Source of the DNA: Austwickia chelonae NBRC 105200
GTDB lineage: Bacteria > Actinomycetota > Actinomycetes > Actinomycetales > Dermatophilaceae
Assembly (NCBI RefSeq): GCF_000298175.1
Contig: NZ_BAGZ01000002.1
Coordinates: 62,001 to 126,000 of the forward strand
Length of the DNA stretch: 64,000 bases
Direction of reading: 5' to 3'
Part shown: positions 48,231 through 57,280 of the stretch, piece after piece
Position numbering within the stretch: the first letter of the stretch is position 1
How the letters are laid out: each line of letters starts with the position of its first letter
Translations under genes and position numbers: made by a program
Notes under the pieces: model-generated
The model's database searches: none
What the model was told of the DNA's origin: nothing
The model's input: the letters and a program-made list of their open reading frames with translations, nothing else

Positions 48231-49577
48231 TCAGTCCCCTTCCACGCGCATGACACTCGTCACGCCCCGGACGATGTCCAGCTCGGACAGTTCATCGACG
48301 GTCGCCGACAGGGCAGCATCTGCTGCCGTATGGGTCACGACCACCAACTGGGCTGCCGACCCCGGCAGCTCACGATCCGTCTCGTCGAGATCGTGCGGCG
48401 GGCAGGCCTCCTGCCGGACTTGCTGGATCGACACCCCGTGGGTCGCGAACACCGAGGCGATCTGGGCCAGCACACCGGGCAGGTCCGCGACCTCCAGATT
48501 GATGTAATACCGCGTAGCAGCGCTGCCCATCGGCAGCACAGCCAGGTCCGCGTAGGCAGATTCCTTCGGACCCAGCCCGCCGCCCACGCGATGGCGAGCC
48601 ACGGCGACCACGTCACCCAGCACTGCCGAAGCCGTCGGGTCCCCGCCGGCCCCCGGCCCGTAGAACATGAGCTGGCCAGCTGCCGAAGCCTCGACGAAGA
48701 CGGCGTTGAAGGCCTCACGGACACCGGCCAACGGGTGGTTGCGAGGCACCATGGCCGGATGCACACGGACGCTCACGCCCTGCGTGCCCTGCCCGTCGAC
48801 CACACGTTCACAGATCGCCAACAGCTTGACGACACAATCCATCTCTGCGGCCGCGACCACGTCGGCAGCCGAGACCTCCGTGATGCCCTCCCGGTAGACG
48901 TCCCGACTGCTGACCCTGGTGTGGAAGGCCAAGGAGGCCAGGATCGCCGCCTTGGCCGCGGCGTCGAAACCCTCGACATCCGCCGTGGGGTCGGCCTCGG
49001 CGTACCCCAGGGCCTGGGCCTGCGCGACGGCTTCGGCAAAACCGGCCCCGGTGGCGTCCATCTTGTCCAGGACGTAGTTGGTCGTGCCGTTGACGATGCC
49101 GATGATCCGGGAGACGTCGTCCCCGGCCAGGGACTCCCGCAAGGGACGCAGCAGAGGAATGGCACCGGCGACGGCCGCCTCGAAGTACAGATCGACGCCG
49201 TACCTGGCCGCTGCCTCGTACAGCGCGGGGCCGTCCTCGGCCAGCAGGGCCTTGTTCGCCGTGACGACGCTGGCACCGTGTTCCATCGCGCGCAGGATCA
49301 GACTGCGCGCCGGTTCGATCCCGCCGATGACCTCGACGACGATATCCGCCCTGGTCACCAGCTCTTCCGCATCGGTGGTGAAAGCCTCGTCAGGAAGGAG
49401 GGTGTCGCTGCGGTCACGCCCCAACCGCCGGACGGCGACCCCTTCGATCCGGATCGGCCGACCGATCCGGGCCGCCAGGTCGTCGGCATTCTGCGTGAGC
49501 AGACGCGCCACGGACGAACCGACCACCCCGCACCCGAGCAGGGCGACGCGCAGAGGAACAACAGCGTTGTCGCTCAA
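48231..49577 (-). CDS. hom: Homoserine dehydrogenase
   Basis: 448 residues: NAD(P)-binding [19 protein letters not shown], catalytic domain with [20 protein letters not shown] and [20 protein letters not shown], and a C-terminal ACT domain ([20 protein letters not shown]) that mediates threonine feedback inhibition. TTG 49577 is the start supported by AAGGAG seven bases upstream; the frame remains open to 49622. Reduces aspartate semialdehyde to homoserine. Confidence 0.94.
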   Translation of the reverse strand: MSDNAVVPLRVALLGCGVVGSSVARLLTQNADDLAARIGRPIRIEGVAVRRLGRDRSDTLLPDEAFTTDAEELVTRADIVVEVIGGIEPARSLILRAMEHGASVVTANKALLAEDGPALYEAAARYGVDLYFEAAVAGAIPLLRPLRESLAGDDVSRIIGIVNGTTNYVLDKMDATGAGFAEAVAQAQALGYAEADPTADVEGFDAAAKAAILASLAFHTRVSSRDVYREGITEVSAADVVAAAEMDCVVKLLAICERVVDGQGTQGVSVRVHPAMVPRNHPLAGVREAFNAVFVEASAAGQLMFYGPGAGGDPTASAVLGDVVAVARHRVGGGLGPKESAYADLAVLPMGSAATRYYINLEVADLPGVLAQIASVFATHGVSIQQVRQEACPPHDLDETDRELPGSAAQLVVVTHTAADAALSATVDELSELDIVRGVTSVMRVEGD

Positions 49578-49679
49578 GAGAATTCTCCTTACTGCTCTGA
49601 TAGATGAAGCTGGTTCCCACACAGACCCCCGGCCCAGGGCGACGGCACAAGCGATACTCCGCCGCCCCGACGAGAAAGA

Positions 49680-51116
49680 TCAGGCGTCGACGTCCAGACC
49701 CAGGATGTCCTCGACCGTCTCCCGACGTACGATCACCCGCGCCTCGGCCACACCCTCGGCGCCCCGCCGGACTGCGACCACCGGCGGACGCGGCACGTGG
49801 TTGTACTGGCTCGACAACGCCCGGCAGTAGGCCCCGGTGCCCGGGACCGCCAACAGATCACCCGGCCGTACATCCTGCGGGAGATATTCGTCCATCACGA
49901 CGATATCGCCCGACTCACAGTGTTTCCCGACCACCCGACTGATCATCGGCGGAGCATCGCTACGCCGATTCGCCAAGGTCACCGAGTAGTCCGCCCCGTA
50001 GAGCGCGGTACGGGCGTTGTCGCTCATCCCACCGTCGACCGAGACATAGGCCCGACGCGCACCATGGTCGAGATGAACCTCCTTGACCGTGCCGACCTCG
50101 TAGACGGTGAAAGCCGACGGCCCGGCAATGGCCCGTCCCGGTTCGATCGACACGGCGGGAACATCGATGCCCTCGACCGCGCACTCCCGGACGATGATCC
50201 GCGCCAACTGTGAGCCCAGCTCCGCCGCCGACAACGGTGTGTTCTCCGAGGTGTAGGCGATACCGAAACCACCACCGAGATCCAGTTCGGGCATCACATG
50301 ACCCGATTCCCGGGCGATCTGCGCATGCAGGGACAACACCCGCCGTGCCGCCACCTCGAAGCCAGAGGTGTCGAAGATCTGCGAACCGATGTGGCTGTGC
50401 AACCCGAGTAGATTCAGTTCCGGGTGCGCCAGCACCGCTTCGGCCGCCTTCATCGCCTGGCCACCGGCGATAGAGAAACCGAACTTCTGGTCTTCGTGCG
50501 CCGTGGCGATGAACTCGTGGGTGTGCGCCTCCACCCCGGCGGTCACCCGCAACATCACCGGGGCCACGACACCCAGACGGGCCGCGACCGCCGTGACCCG
50601 CTCGATCTCGTCGAAGCTGTCCATCACGATACGGCCGATGCCGTACCGCAACCCGGCCTCGATCTCGGCTACGGACTTGTTGTTGCCATGCATCTCCAGG
50701 CGTTCCCCGGGGAAGCCCACCCGTTGGGCCACCGCCAGTTCACCGCCGGAACAGACGTCCAGACCCAGGCCTTCTTCCATGACCCACCGGGCCACCTGGG
50801 TACACAGGAAGGCCTTGCCCGCGTAGTAGACCTTCAGCCCACCGCATCCCGCGAAAGATGCACCGAAGTCGTCACGGAAAGACCTCGCCCGGGCGCGGAA
50901 GTCGGCCTCGTCCACGACATAGGCCGGAGTCCCGTGCTCAGCCACCAGATCGGTGATCCGCATCCCCGCCACGGTGAGGACACCGTCGGTGTCCTTGTCG
51001 ACGCCTGACGACCAGAGCTGGGGCAACAGGACGTTGACATCCGTGGGGTGCGGGAGCCACTGCGGTGCCGCACCGTAACCGTCAGAGTGGAGTGCCCCTG
51101 CCTCGTGCGCGCGCAT
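49680..51116 (-). CDS. lysA: Diaminopimelate decarboxylase
   Basis: 478 residues, alanine-racemase-like barrel plus beta domain. PLP Lys in KVYYAGKAFLC, His-Ile-Gly-Ser in LLGLHSHIGSQIFD, and C-terminal substrate motifs CESGDIVVMDEYLPQ and GTGAYCRALSSQYN. Last step of lysine synthesis from meso-DAP. ATG 51116 lies 11 bases after the argS stop; GTG 51119 is an alternative. The N-terminal 45 residues before the barrel are an actinobacterial extension. Confidence 0.95.
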   Translation of the reverse strand: MRAHEAGALHSDGYGAAPQWLPHPTDVNVLLPQLWSSGVDKDTDGVLTVAGMRITDLVAEHGTPAYVVDEADFRARARSFRDDFGASFAGCGGLKVYYAGKAFLCTQVARWVMEEGLGLDVCSGGELAVAQRVGFPGERLEMHGNNKSVAEIEAGLRYGIGRIVMDSFDEIERVTAVAARLGVVAPVMLRVTAGVEAHTHEFIATAHEDQKFGFSIAGGQAMKAAEAVLAHPELNLLGLHSHIGSQIFDTSGFEVAARRVLSLHAQIARESGHVMPELDLGGGFGIAYTSENTPLSAAELGSQLARIIVRECAVEGIDVPAVSIEPGRAIAGPSAFTVYEVGTVKEVHLDHGARRAYVSVDGGMSDNARTALYGADYSVTLANRRSDAPPMISRVVGKHCESGDIVVMDEYLPQDVRPGDLLAVPGTGAYCRALSSQYNHVPRPPVVAVRRGAEGVAEARVIVRRETVEDILGLDVDA

Positions 51117-51127
51117 CACACCGTCCT

Positions 51128-52804
51128 TCAGAGTTTCTCGGGCGCGGAGACGCCGAGCAGGTCGAGTCCGTTGGCGAGCACCTGGCGGGTGGCGTCGTTG
51201 AGCCACAGCCGGGTGCGGTGCAGGTCGGTGACCTCCTCGAGGACGCCGTCGCGCTGAGCCGGACGTACCCGGCACTCGTCGTACCACTTGTGGTACTTCG
51301 CAGCCAGGTCTTCCAGGTAACGGGCGACCCGGTGCGGCTCGCGCAGAGCGGCGGCCTGGGCCACCACGCGGGGGTAGTCGCCGAGGATCGCCAGGAGGGC
51401 CGACTCGGTCTCGTGGGTGAGGGTCTCCGGGCAGAAGGCGTCCTGGCGGTGCACCCCGTCCAAGGCGGCCAACCGGGCGACATTGCAGGTGCGGGCGTGG
51501 GCGTACTGCACGTAGAAGACCGGGTTGTCATTGGACCGTTGCACCAGCAGGTCCAGATCGATGTCGATATTCGAGTCCATCGAGTACCGGGAGATCTGGT
51601 ATCGCGCGGCGTCGACACCGACGGCGTCGACCAGGTCCTCCATGACCACGACGGTGCCGGCACGTTTACTCATACGGACCGGTTGTCCGTCCTTGACGAG
51701 GTTGACCATCTGCCCGATGAGGATGACCAGGTTCTCCCACGGCGTGTCGCCGAAGGCCGCGCACATCGCCATCATCCGACCCACGTAGCCGTGGTGGTCC
51801 GCGCCGAGGATGAGGATCTCCATGTCGGCGCCGCGTTCGCGCTTGTCCAGGTAGTAGGCGATGTCACCGGCCAGGTAGGCGGCCTCGCCGTCGGACTTGA
51901 TGATGACGCGGTCCTTGTCGTCACCGAAGTCCGTGGTCTTCAGCCAGAGCGCGCCGTCCCGCTGTTCGGTACGGCCCAGCTCGGTCAGCCGGCCGATCGC
52001 ACGGTCGACGGAGCCGTTCTCGTGCAGGGAGTTCTCGTGGAAGTAGACGTCGAAGTCGACACCGAAGTTGTGCAGGCTCTTCTTGATCTGCTCGAACATC
52101 ATGTCGACGCCGCGGGAGCGGAAGGTCTCCTGCGCCTGCGCGGCGTCCTGGTCCAGGACGCCTGGTTCCTGCGCGACGACCGCTGCGGCGATATCGGAGA
52201 TGTAGGCACCTGCGTAGCCGTCCTCGGGTGCTTCCTCGCCCTTGGCCGCGGCGAGCAGGCTCCGCGCGAACCGGTCGATCTGCGCCCCGTGGTCATTGAA
52301 GTAGTACTCGCGGGTCACCGATGCGCCCGCGGCTTCCAGGACCCGGGCCAGTGCGTCACCGACGGCCGCCCAGCGGGTGCCGCCCAGGTGGATCGGTCCG
52401 GTGGGATTCGCGGAGACGAACTCCAGGTTGACGTTCTTCCCGGCCAGGGCGTCACCGCGACCGTAGGACCTTCCCGCCTGGACGATGGTGCGGGCCAGTT
52501 CGCCGGCGCTGGCAGCGTCCAGGACGATGTTCAGGAAGCCGGGGCCCGCGATGTCGACCCGGGACACCCCGGGCTGCGACTGGAGGCGGGTGGCCAGGGC
52601 CGTGGCGAGCTCGCGGGGGTTCTGGCCTGCTTTCTTGGCCAGCTGCATCGCGATATTCGTCGACCAGTCCCCGTGGTCCCTGTTCCGGGGTCGCTCGACA
52701 CGGACGGCGGCGGGCACCGCCTCGGGAGCCAAGGGGATGTCGCCTGCGGCGACGGCGTCGCGCAAGCAGCTGGTGATGGTCTGGGCGAGCTCGTCGGGTG
52801 TCAC
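51128..52804 (-). CDS. argS: Arginyl-tRNA synthetase
   Basis: 558 residues. N-terminal additional domain (Add1), HIGH-type motif [24 protein letters not shown]-like [19 protein letters not shown], and C-terminal DALR anticodon-binding helices. GTG 52804 begins [18 protein letters not shown]. First gene of argS-lysA-hom-thrC-thrB, an order common in Actinobacteria. A tRNA-Arg gene lies divergently about 215 bases upstream. Confidence 0.96.
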   Translation of the reverse strand: MTPDELAQTITSCLRDAVAAGDIPLAPEAVPAAVRVERPRNRDHGDWSTNIAMQLAKKAGQNPRELATALATRLQSQPGVSRVDIAGPGFLNIVLDAASAGELARTIVQAGRSYGRGDALAGKNVNLEFVSANPTGPIHLGGTRWAAVGDALARVLEAAGASVTREYYFNDHGAQIDRFARSLLAAAKGEEAPEDGYAGAYISDIAAAVVAQEPGVLDQDAAQAQETFRSRGVDMMFEQIKKSLHNFGVDFDVYFHENSLHENGSVDRAIGRLTELGRTEQRDGALWLKTTDFGDDKDRVIIKSDGEAAYLAGDIAYYLDKRERGADMEILILGADHHGYVGRMMAMCAAFGDTPWENLVILIGQMVNLVKDGQPVRMSKRAGTVVVMEDLVDAVGVDAARYQISRYSMDSNIDIDLDLLVQRSNDNPVFYVQYAHARTCNVARLAALDGVHRQDAFCPETLTHETESALLAILGDYPRVVAQAAALREPHRVARYLEDLAAKYHKWYDECRVRPAQRDGVLEEVTDLHRTRLWLNDATRQVLANGLDLLGVSAPEKL

Positions 52805-53018
52805 CCCGACATACTACGAAGTCAGCTTGCGGAACAAGTTTTCCGTCCGTACTGCGGGAGCCTCGGCTCGAGCAGGGCGACCACCCGCCGGTATACGACA
52901 GGCCCGGCGATGAGAGCTGCACCGGAGGGCGCCTTCCCACCTGCCGGTTCCCTTCTTGGGCGTTCGAGCTGGTAACGTTCTCCTGTCACTCGTCATACGG
53001 ACGACGACATATGAGTGA

Positions 53019-53090
53019 GCCCCCGTAGCTCAGGGGATAGAGCACCGCCCTCCGGAGGCGGGAGCGCAGGTTCGAATCCTGCCGGGGGCA
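53019..53090 (+). tRNA. tRNA-Arg (anticodon CCG)
   Basis: Acceptor stem GCCCCCG/CGGGGGC with discriminator A, D arm GCTCAGGGGATAGAGC, anticodon stem CCGCC/GGCGG enclosing loop CTCCGGA (anticodon CCG at 53052-53054), T arm GCAGGTTCGAATCCTGC. CCA is not encoded. It decodes CGG, a frequent Arg codon in this genome. Confidence 0.97.
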
Positions 53091-53102
53091 CTCGATGGAG
53101 CG

Positions 53103-53133
53103 AAGGGGCGAGACCGAATCGGTCTCGCCCCTT
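53103..53133 (+). terminator. Terminator of the tRNA-Arg transcript
   Basis: Perfect 14-bp stem AAGGGGCGAGACCG / CGGTCTCGCCCCTT with a three-base loop AAT, starting 13 bases past the tRNA end. No T-tract beyond the TT of the stem. Confidence 0.8.
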
Positions 53134-53294
53134 ACTCATGTCCCCGGCCTTCAGGACTATGTCGCGTCGTCACCCGTAACCGGACCGGAGTCCCTTTATC
53201 TCCTGCCCCGGGACGACGATGAGCCAGGTGGCTATATGAAGGATCAGACACCCGTGCGACTCTGTGACAGCACATAAGCCGGGAAGGACGGTAA

Positions 53295-54698
53295 ATGACC
53301 ACGCCAGCACGCAAGCCTGTCTACGACCATGTGCCCGAAAAGGTCGAGACATATGCCTTGCGCCGATTCTTCGCCTTGGATCTCATCGAGAACCTGTTCT
53401 TCGGTGTCACCACATTCCTGACCTTCGTCTTCGCCTTCCTCCTGCTCAGGCAGGGGTTGACCCGATGGGTCTCCATCGCCTACCTGCTGGTCTTCTGGGC
53501 CGTGCTCGCCTACCTGGCACTGCCACGCCTGCACCGCGTCCTGACCACCCTCTACGTCCCCGACTACTTCATCGGACGCAGCCGGACCAGCGACGGGCTC
53601 CTCGGAGACCCCGTCAACCTCGCACTACGGGGCAGCGCCGAACAGATCCACGAAGCCATGACCCGCGCAGGATGGGTCCTCGCCGACCCGGTCAACCTGG
53701 CCTCCAGCGCACGGATCGTCACCGCATCGATCACCCGGAAGAGCTACCCAGAAGCGCCCGTCAGCCCACTGATGCTCTTCGGCTCCATGCAGGAGTTCGC
53801 CTACCAGCAGGAAGTCGAAGGCAACCCCGCGCAAAGACACCACGTCCGCTTCTGGCCCGCCCCCGAAGGCTGGCTCCTCCCCGGTGGCCACCATGTCGAC
53901 TGGCTCGCCGCAGGCACCTACGACCGATCGGTCGGCTTCTCGCTGTTCACCTTGCAGGTCACCCACAAGATCGACCGCGACATCGACATCGAACGCGACT
54001 ACATCGTCGACTCGATCGTCTACGCCGTCCCCGAAGCCACCGTCGACATCATCGAGGACTTCTCCACCGGTTACCACTGCCGCAACGGCGGCGGCGACGC
54101 CGTCACCACCGACGGCGACCTGCCCATCGTTCAGCTGGGAGATCTCGTCGTCCCCGGCCCGACGCCCGCCGTCGACCTGAACACCGAATACGGCTACACC
54201 ACGGCCATCCCGACCAATACCACCCGGGCCGAAGCCAAGAAGAACCGTCATGACCAGCTGCTGACCGAAGTGGGACGGCGCCCGTTCTCCATCGTCATCG
54301 CCGGCATCATGACCCTGCTCTCCCTGCTCGGGTCGGTCATCACCGCAGTCATCGACATCAGCAACTTCGACGCCATCAGCGAAGGGCTCTCCCCCGACGA
54401 AGAAGGAACCGCCCAGATCATCCTGACGGCCATCGTCATCGGGACCTACCTGATCATGGGCTCGTTGGCCTGGTCGACCTTCCGCGGGAGCAAGACCGCG
54501 CGACTCTTCATGCTCGCGCTGCTCTGCCTCTCCCTGGTCGGACAGCTCCTCCAGGCCTTCTATGGCGAACGACCCAACTGGGTCACCATCTCACCGATGA
54601 GCCTCGACCTGGCCACCATCTACGCGCTGACCAGCCTCTCCGCCCGACAATGGACGAGCAAGTCCGGACCGGGGAGCCTCGCCGCAGCGCCGAGCTGA
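53295..54698 (+). CDS. Membrane protein with LssY C-terminal-like domain
   Basis: 467 residues. Two N-terminal helices (about 33-52 and 58-76), then a soluble part (about 90-260) resembling the LssY_C domain: LRGSAEQIHEAMTRAGWVLA, RHHVRFWPAP, LAAGTYDRSVGFS, VTHKIDRDIDIERDYIVDSI. Three further helices lie near 335-355, 383-400 and 408-430. GGAAGGACGG precedes the ATG. LssY_C domains occur in PAP2-type membrane proteins and as lone proteins; their function is unknown. It stands alone, flanked by two terminators. Confidence 0.8.
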   Translation: MTTPARKPVYDHVPEKVETYALRRFFALDLIENLFFGVTTFLTFVFAFLLLRQGLTRWVSIAYLLVFWAVLAYLALPRLHRVLTTLYVPDYFIGRSRTSDGLLGDPVNLALRGSAEQIHEAMTRAGWVLADPVNLASSARIVTASITRKSYPEAPVSPLMLFGSMQEFAYQQEVEGNPAQRHHVRFWPAPEGWLLPGGHHVDWLAAGTYDRSVGFSLFTLQVTHKIDRDIDIERDYIVDSIVYAVPEATVDIIEDFSTGYHCRNGGGDAVTTDGDLPIVQLGDLVVPGPTPAVDLNTEYGYTTAIPTNTTRAEAKKNRHDQLLTEVGRRPFSIVIAGIMTLLSLLGSVITAVIDISNFDAISEGLSPDEEGTAQIILTAIVIGTYLIMGSLAWSTFRGSKTARLFMLALLCLSLVGQLLQAFYGERPNWVTISPMSLDLATIYALTSLSARQWTSKSGPGSLAAAPS

Positions 54699-54721
54699 CC
54701 CTCTCCGTTCGTACACGTGGT

Positions 54722-54753
54722 GCGGGGCCGATGGGATATCCCATCGGCCCCGC
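54722..54753. terminator. Bidirectional terminator between LssY_C gene and MFS gene
   Basis: Perfect 14-bp stem GCGGGGCCGATGGG / CCCATCGGCCCCGC around the loop ATAT, in the 72-base gap between two convergent genes. Confidence 0.85.
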
Positions 54754-54770
54754 GCCACATCGACCAGCGG

Positions 54771-56144
54771 TCAGATCGAATCCAACGACCGTCCCTTCGT
54801 CTCCTTCGCGCACAAGTAGATACACGACCCGATGACCAGGAGCACCGCGAAGAGGAAGAACGCCGGCGGCACCGCGTCCACCGTGACATTCTGCTTGTTC
54901 ATGTCGCCGCCCACGATCACGCCCATGAGCCCGGGGCCCACGACCTTCGCCATCGCTCCCAACCCGTAGCCCAACCCCAGGCCCGTCGAACGGGCCTCAT
55001 TGGGGAACTGCTCGGCGCCGAAAGCGTTCAGGATGCCGAAGGCCCCGTCACCGAAGCCCATGATGATCAACACGCCGATGAAGAAGACCGTGCCGGACGT
55101 GGACGTCGCGGCGACCACCGCGCCCACCGCACCCAACATCCCGAAGGAGAACATCGTCCACCGGCGACCGATCCGGTCGGCCAGCCAGGCCGAGGCCAGA
55201 CGGCCCAGAAGGTCGGCGAGGGAAACCCCCATGAACAGGTAGCCGACCGTGGCAGCCGCGTAACCGTAACCCTCCTTCAGCAAGGTCTGTCCCCAGGACT
55301 GCACCGTGAACGAACCCAGGATGAAACAGAACGACCCGAGCGTGACGATCACCAGCGGACGCAGGTGCTTGCGGATCACCTGCCCGTAAGACATGCCCTC
55401 GTCGACCTTCGCCTCCGGCAGGGCGCCCACCTCGGACACCGGGATCTCCAAGGCCCAGGCCAACGACTCACGCGCCTCGTCCGTACGACCCTGCAGCTGC
55501 AGATAACGCGGGGACTCCGGCACCTTCGCCAACCAGGCGAGCAGGAAGATCGGGATCGCACCCAGGGCGATCAGACCACGCCATCCGATGATGTCACCCA
55601 ACCAGGCCTGCGCCATCGAACCCAGGAAGAGACCCAACGGGATGAACACCGAGGCGAGGCCCGAGAGCAGACCGCGCTGAGCCGCCGGGACGAATTCCTG
55701 GACATAAGGGATCGACGTGATGTTCAACCCCCCGACGCCGATCCCCACACCGATACGCAGGATCGCCAACAAGATCCACCCACGGTCTGGCGTAAACACC
55801 GACAGCGCGGTGAAACCGACGAAAAGAATCACACACCATTTGAAGGATTGCTTACGACCGATCATGTCGGCCAGGCGTCCCCACATGATGGCGCCCACCA
55901 CGGTTCCCAAACCGGAACAAGCCAGGATCACGCCGGATTCCAAACCGGTCAGATGCCACGGCTTGACCAGGTAAGAAATGACGAACCCGATCAGGAACAT
56001 ATCGAAGAACTCGGCGATATTGCCGGTGATGGCCAGACCGATCAACGACCGCTGGTTACGCGTCAGTGGATGAGCATCTATCTGTTCCAGCGCCGTCATC
56101 GGCGTCGGCTGAGTAGCCGTCATGACAGGGGTCACTTTCTTCAC
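54771..56144 (-). CDS. Major facilitator superfamily transporter of the ascorbate-like operon
   Basis: 457 residues with 12 helices. Loop motifs of the sugar/aromatic-acid porter group: GRLADMIGRKQSFKW between helices 2 and 3, VPESPRYLQLQGR after helix 6, LADRIGRRWTMF in the second half, and AKETKGRSLD at the C-terminus. GTG 56144 or ATG 56123 may start it. Last gene of the operon 60523-54771, separated from the kinase by 185 bases. An ion-driven carrier delivers an unphosphorylated substrate, which explains the kinase next to it in place of a PTS. Confidence 0.9.
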   Translation of the reverse strand: MKKVTPVMTATQPTPMTALEQIDAHPLTRNQRSLIGLAITGNIAEFFDMFLIGFVISYLVKPWHLTGLESGVILACSGLGTVVGAIMWGRLADMIGRKQSFKWCVILFVGFTALSVFTPDRGWILLAILRIGVGIGVGGLNITSIPYVQEFVPAAQRGLLSGLASVFIPLGLFLGSMAQAWLGDIIGWRGLIALGAIPIFLLAWLAKVPESPRYLQLQGRTDEARESLAWALEIPVSEVGALPEAKVDEGMSYGQVIRKHLRPLVIVTLGSFCFILGSFTVQSWGQTLLKEGYGYAAATVGYLFMGVSLADLLGRLASAWLADRIGRRWTMFSFGMLGAVGAVVAATSTSGTVFFIGVLIIMGFGDGAFGILNAFGAEQFPNEARSTGLGLGYGLGAMAKVVGPGLMGVIVGGDMNKQNVTVDAVPPAFFLFAVLLVIGSCIYLCAKETKGRSLDSI

Positions 56145-56329
56145 ATCGTTGTGGGAAATAGCGCGGCCGCACGACCCGGAGCCGCGAAGGACGAACCGAT
56201 ACGGCCGACCCCGGAGTCAGGACAGGAACAGGACCTGCCACCGGCTCCGGGGTGACGGCGGCGCCCGGACAACGCCGACCGTCCCGCCGCAGAGGGTTTC
56301 GCCCCGAGGGGACAACACGTGCCGCAGGA

Positions 56330-57280
56330 TCAGCGCACGATGTCCGTCGTCGTGGGGATCGCCAGCTCGGTAGCCGAGACATGGGTCAGATCGCCGTGAT
56401 GGGTCAACGCGAACTTCGAAGTACGCAGGCCGTAACCAATACCGGCCTTCACCTCGCCGTCCAGGTACCCGTGCAGACAACCGGCCACGAAGGAATCCCC
56501 CGCGCCGGGTCGGTCGATCACCGGCACCGGTTGCACCTCGTAGACGTCCTGGCCCTCGGCCCCGCAGTAATAGACACCCGCGGTCGCATCGGTCGACACC
56601 ACGTGACGGACACCGCTCCACTCGTGCAAGCGGCGGTTCACCGTCGGCCCGTCACCGTCGATCCCGAACACCTTCGTGCCGTCGGCCCGGGAACAGAACA
56701 GGATCGAAACCTTGTCCAACAACGGTTCCAGCACCGACCGGGCCTGCTCAGGACTCCACAACAGGCTGCGATAGTTCACGTCCAGAGCCACATCGACCCC
56801 GCGGGCAGCGGCCTGCTCCACCGCATGAGTGACCACGGCAGCGGTCTGCTCGGTCAACGACGCCGTGATCCCGGTGACGAAGAGCACCCGGGTGTCCAGC
56901 AGACCGTCCCAGTCGAAGGTCTCCGGAGTGATCTCCCGGAACTTGGTGTGCAACCGGTCGTAGGTCACCCGAGCCGGCATCGGCGGATCACCGGGCTCCA
57001 TGAAGTACAACGCGATCCGCTCGTCACCGGTGCGGATGACATGGGACAGGTCGACCCCGACGGAGCGGTACTCCCCCATCACCCGAGTGCCCAGATCGGT
57101 CGTCGGGATCACCGACGCCCAGGTCGTCCGGCGGGAGAGCTGCGCCAGCAGACCGGCGACGTTGGCCTCCGACCCGGCCGCCGTCATCCGTAGCTGGGTC
57201 GCCGTACTCAACCGGTCGCCCTTGCCGACGGTCAGCCTGATCTGCCCCTCACCGAAAGTGGCCAGGTCGTAGGTCGTCAT
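56330..57280 (-). CDS. PfkB-family carbohydrate kinase
   Basis: 316 residues, ribokinase fold. N-terminal substrate side GEGQIRLTVGKGDRLSTATQ and GSEANVAGLLAQLSRRTTWA; PfkB signature 2 DRPGAGDSFVAGCLHGYLDG with the catalytic Asp262 in GAGD. The N-terminus resembles 2-keto-3-deoxygluconate kinases. Substrate is not fixed by sequence; in this operon it should phosphorylate the imported sugar acid, lactone or keto-sugar. Start overlaps the UlaE-UlaF stop (ATGA). Confidence 0.92.
   Translation of the reverse strand: MTTYDLATFGEGQIRLTVGKGDRLSTATQLRMTAAGSEANVAGLLAQLSRRTTWASVIPTTDLGTRVMGEYRSVGVDLSHVIRTGDERIALYFMEPGDPPMPARVTYDRLHTKFREITPETFDWDGLLDTRVLFVTGITASLTEQTAAVVTHAVEQAAARGVDVALDVNYRSLLWSPEQARSVLEPLLDKVSILFCSRADGTKVFGIDGDGPTVNRRLHEWSGVRHVVSTDATAGVYYCGAEGQDVYEVQPVPVIDRPGAGDSFVAGCLHGYLDGEVKAGIGYGLRTSKFALTHHGDLTHVSATELAIPTTTDIVR

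Noticed and set aside
53019-54698. Integration of a genomic island at tRNA-Arg
   Set aside because: No integrase and no downstream repeat of the tRNA 3' end was seen in the window.
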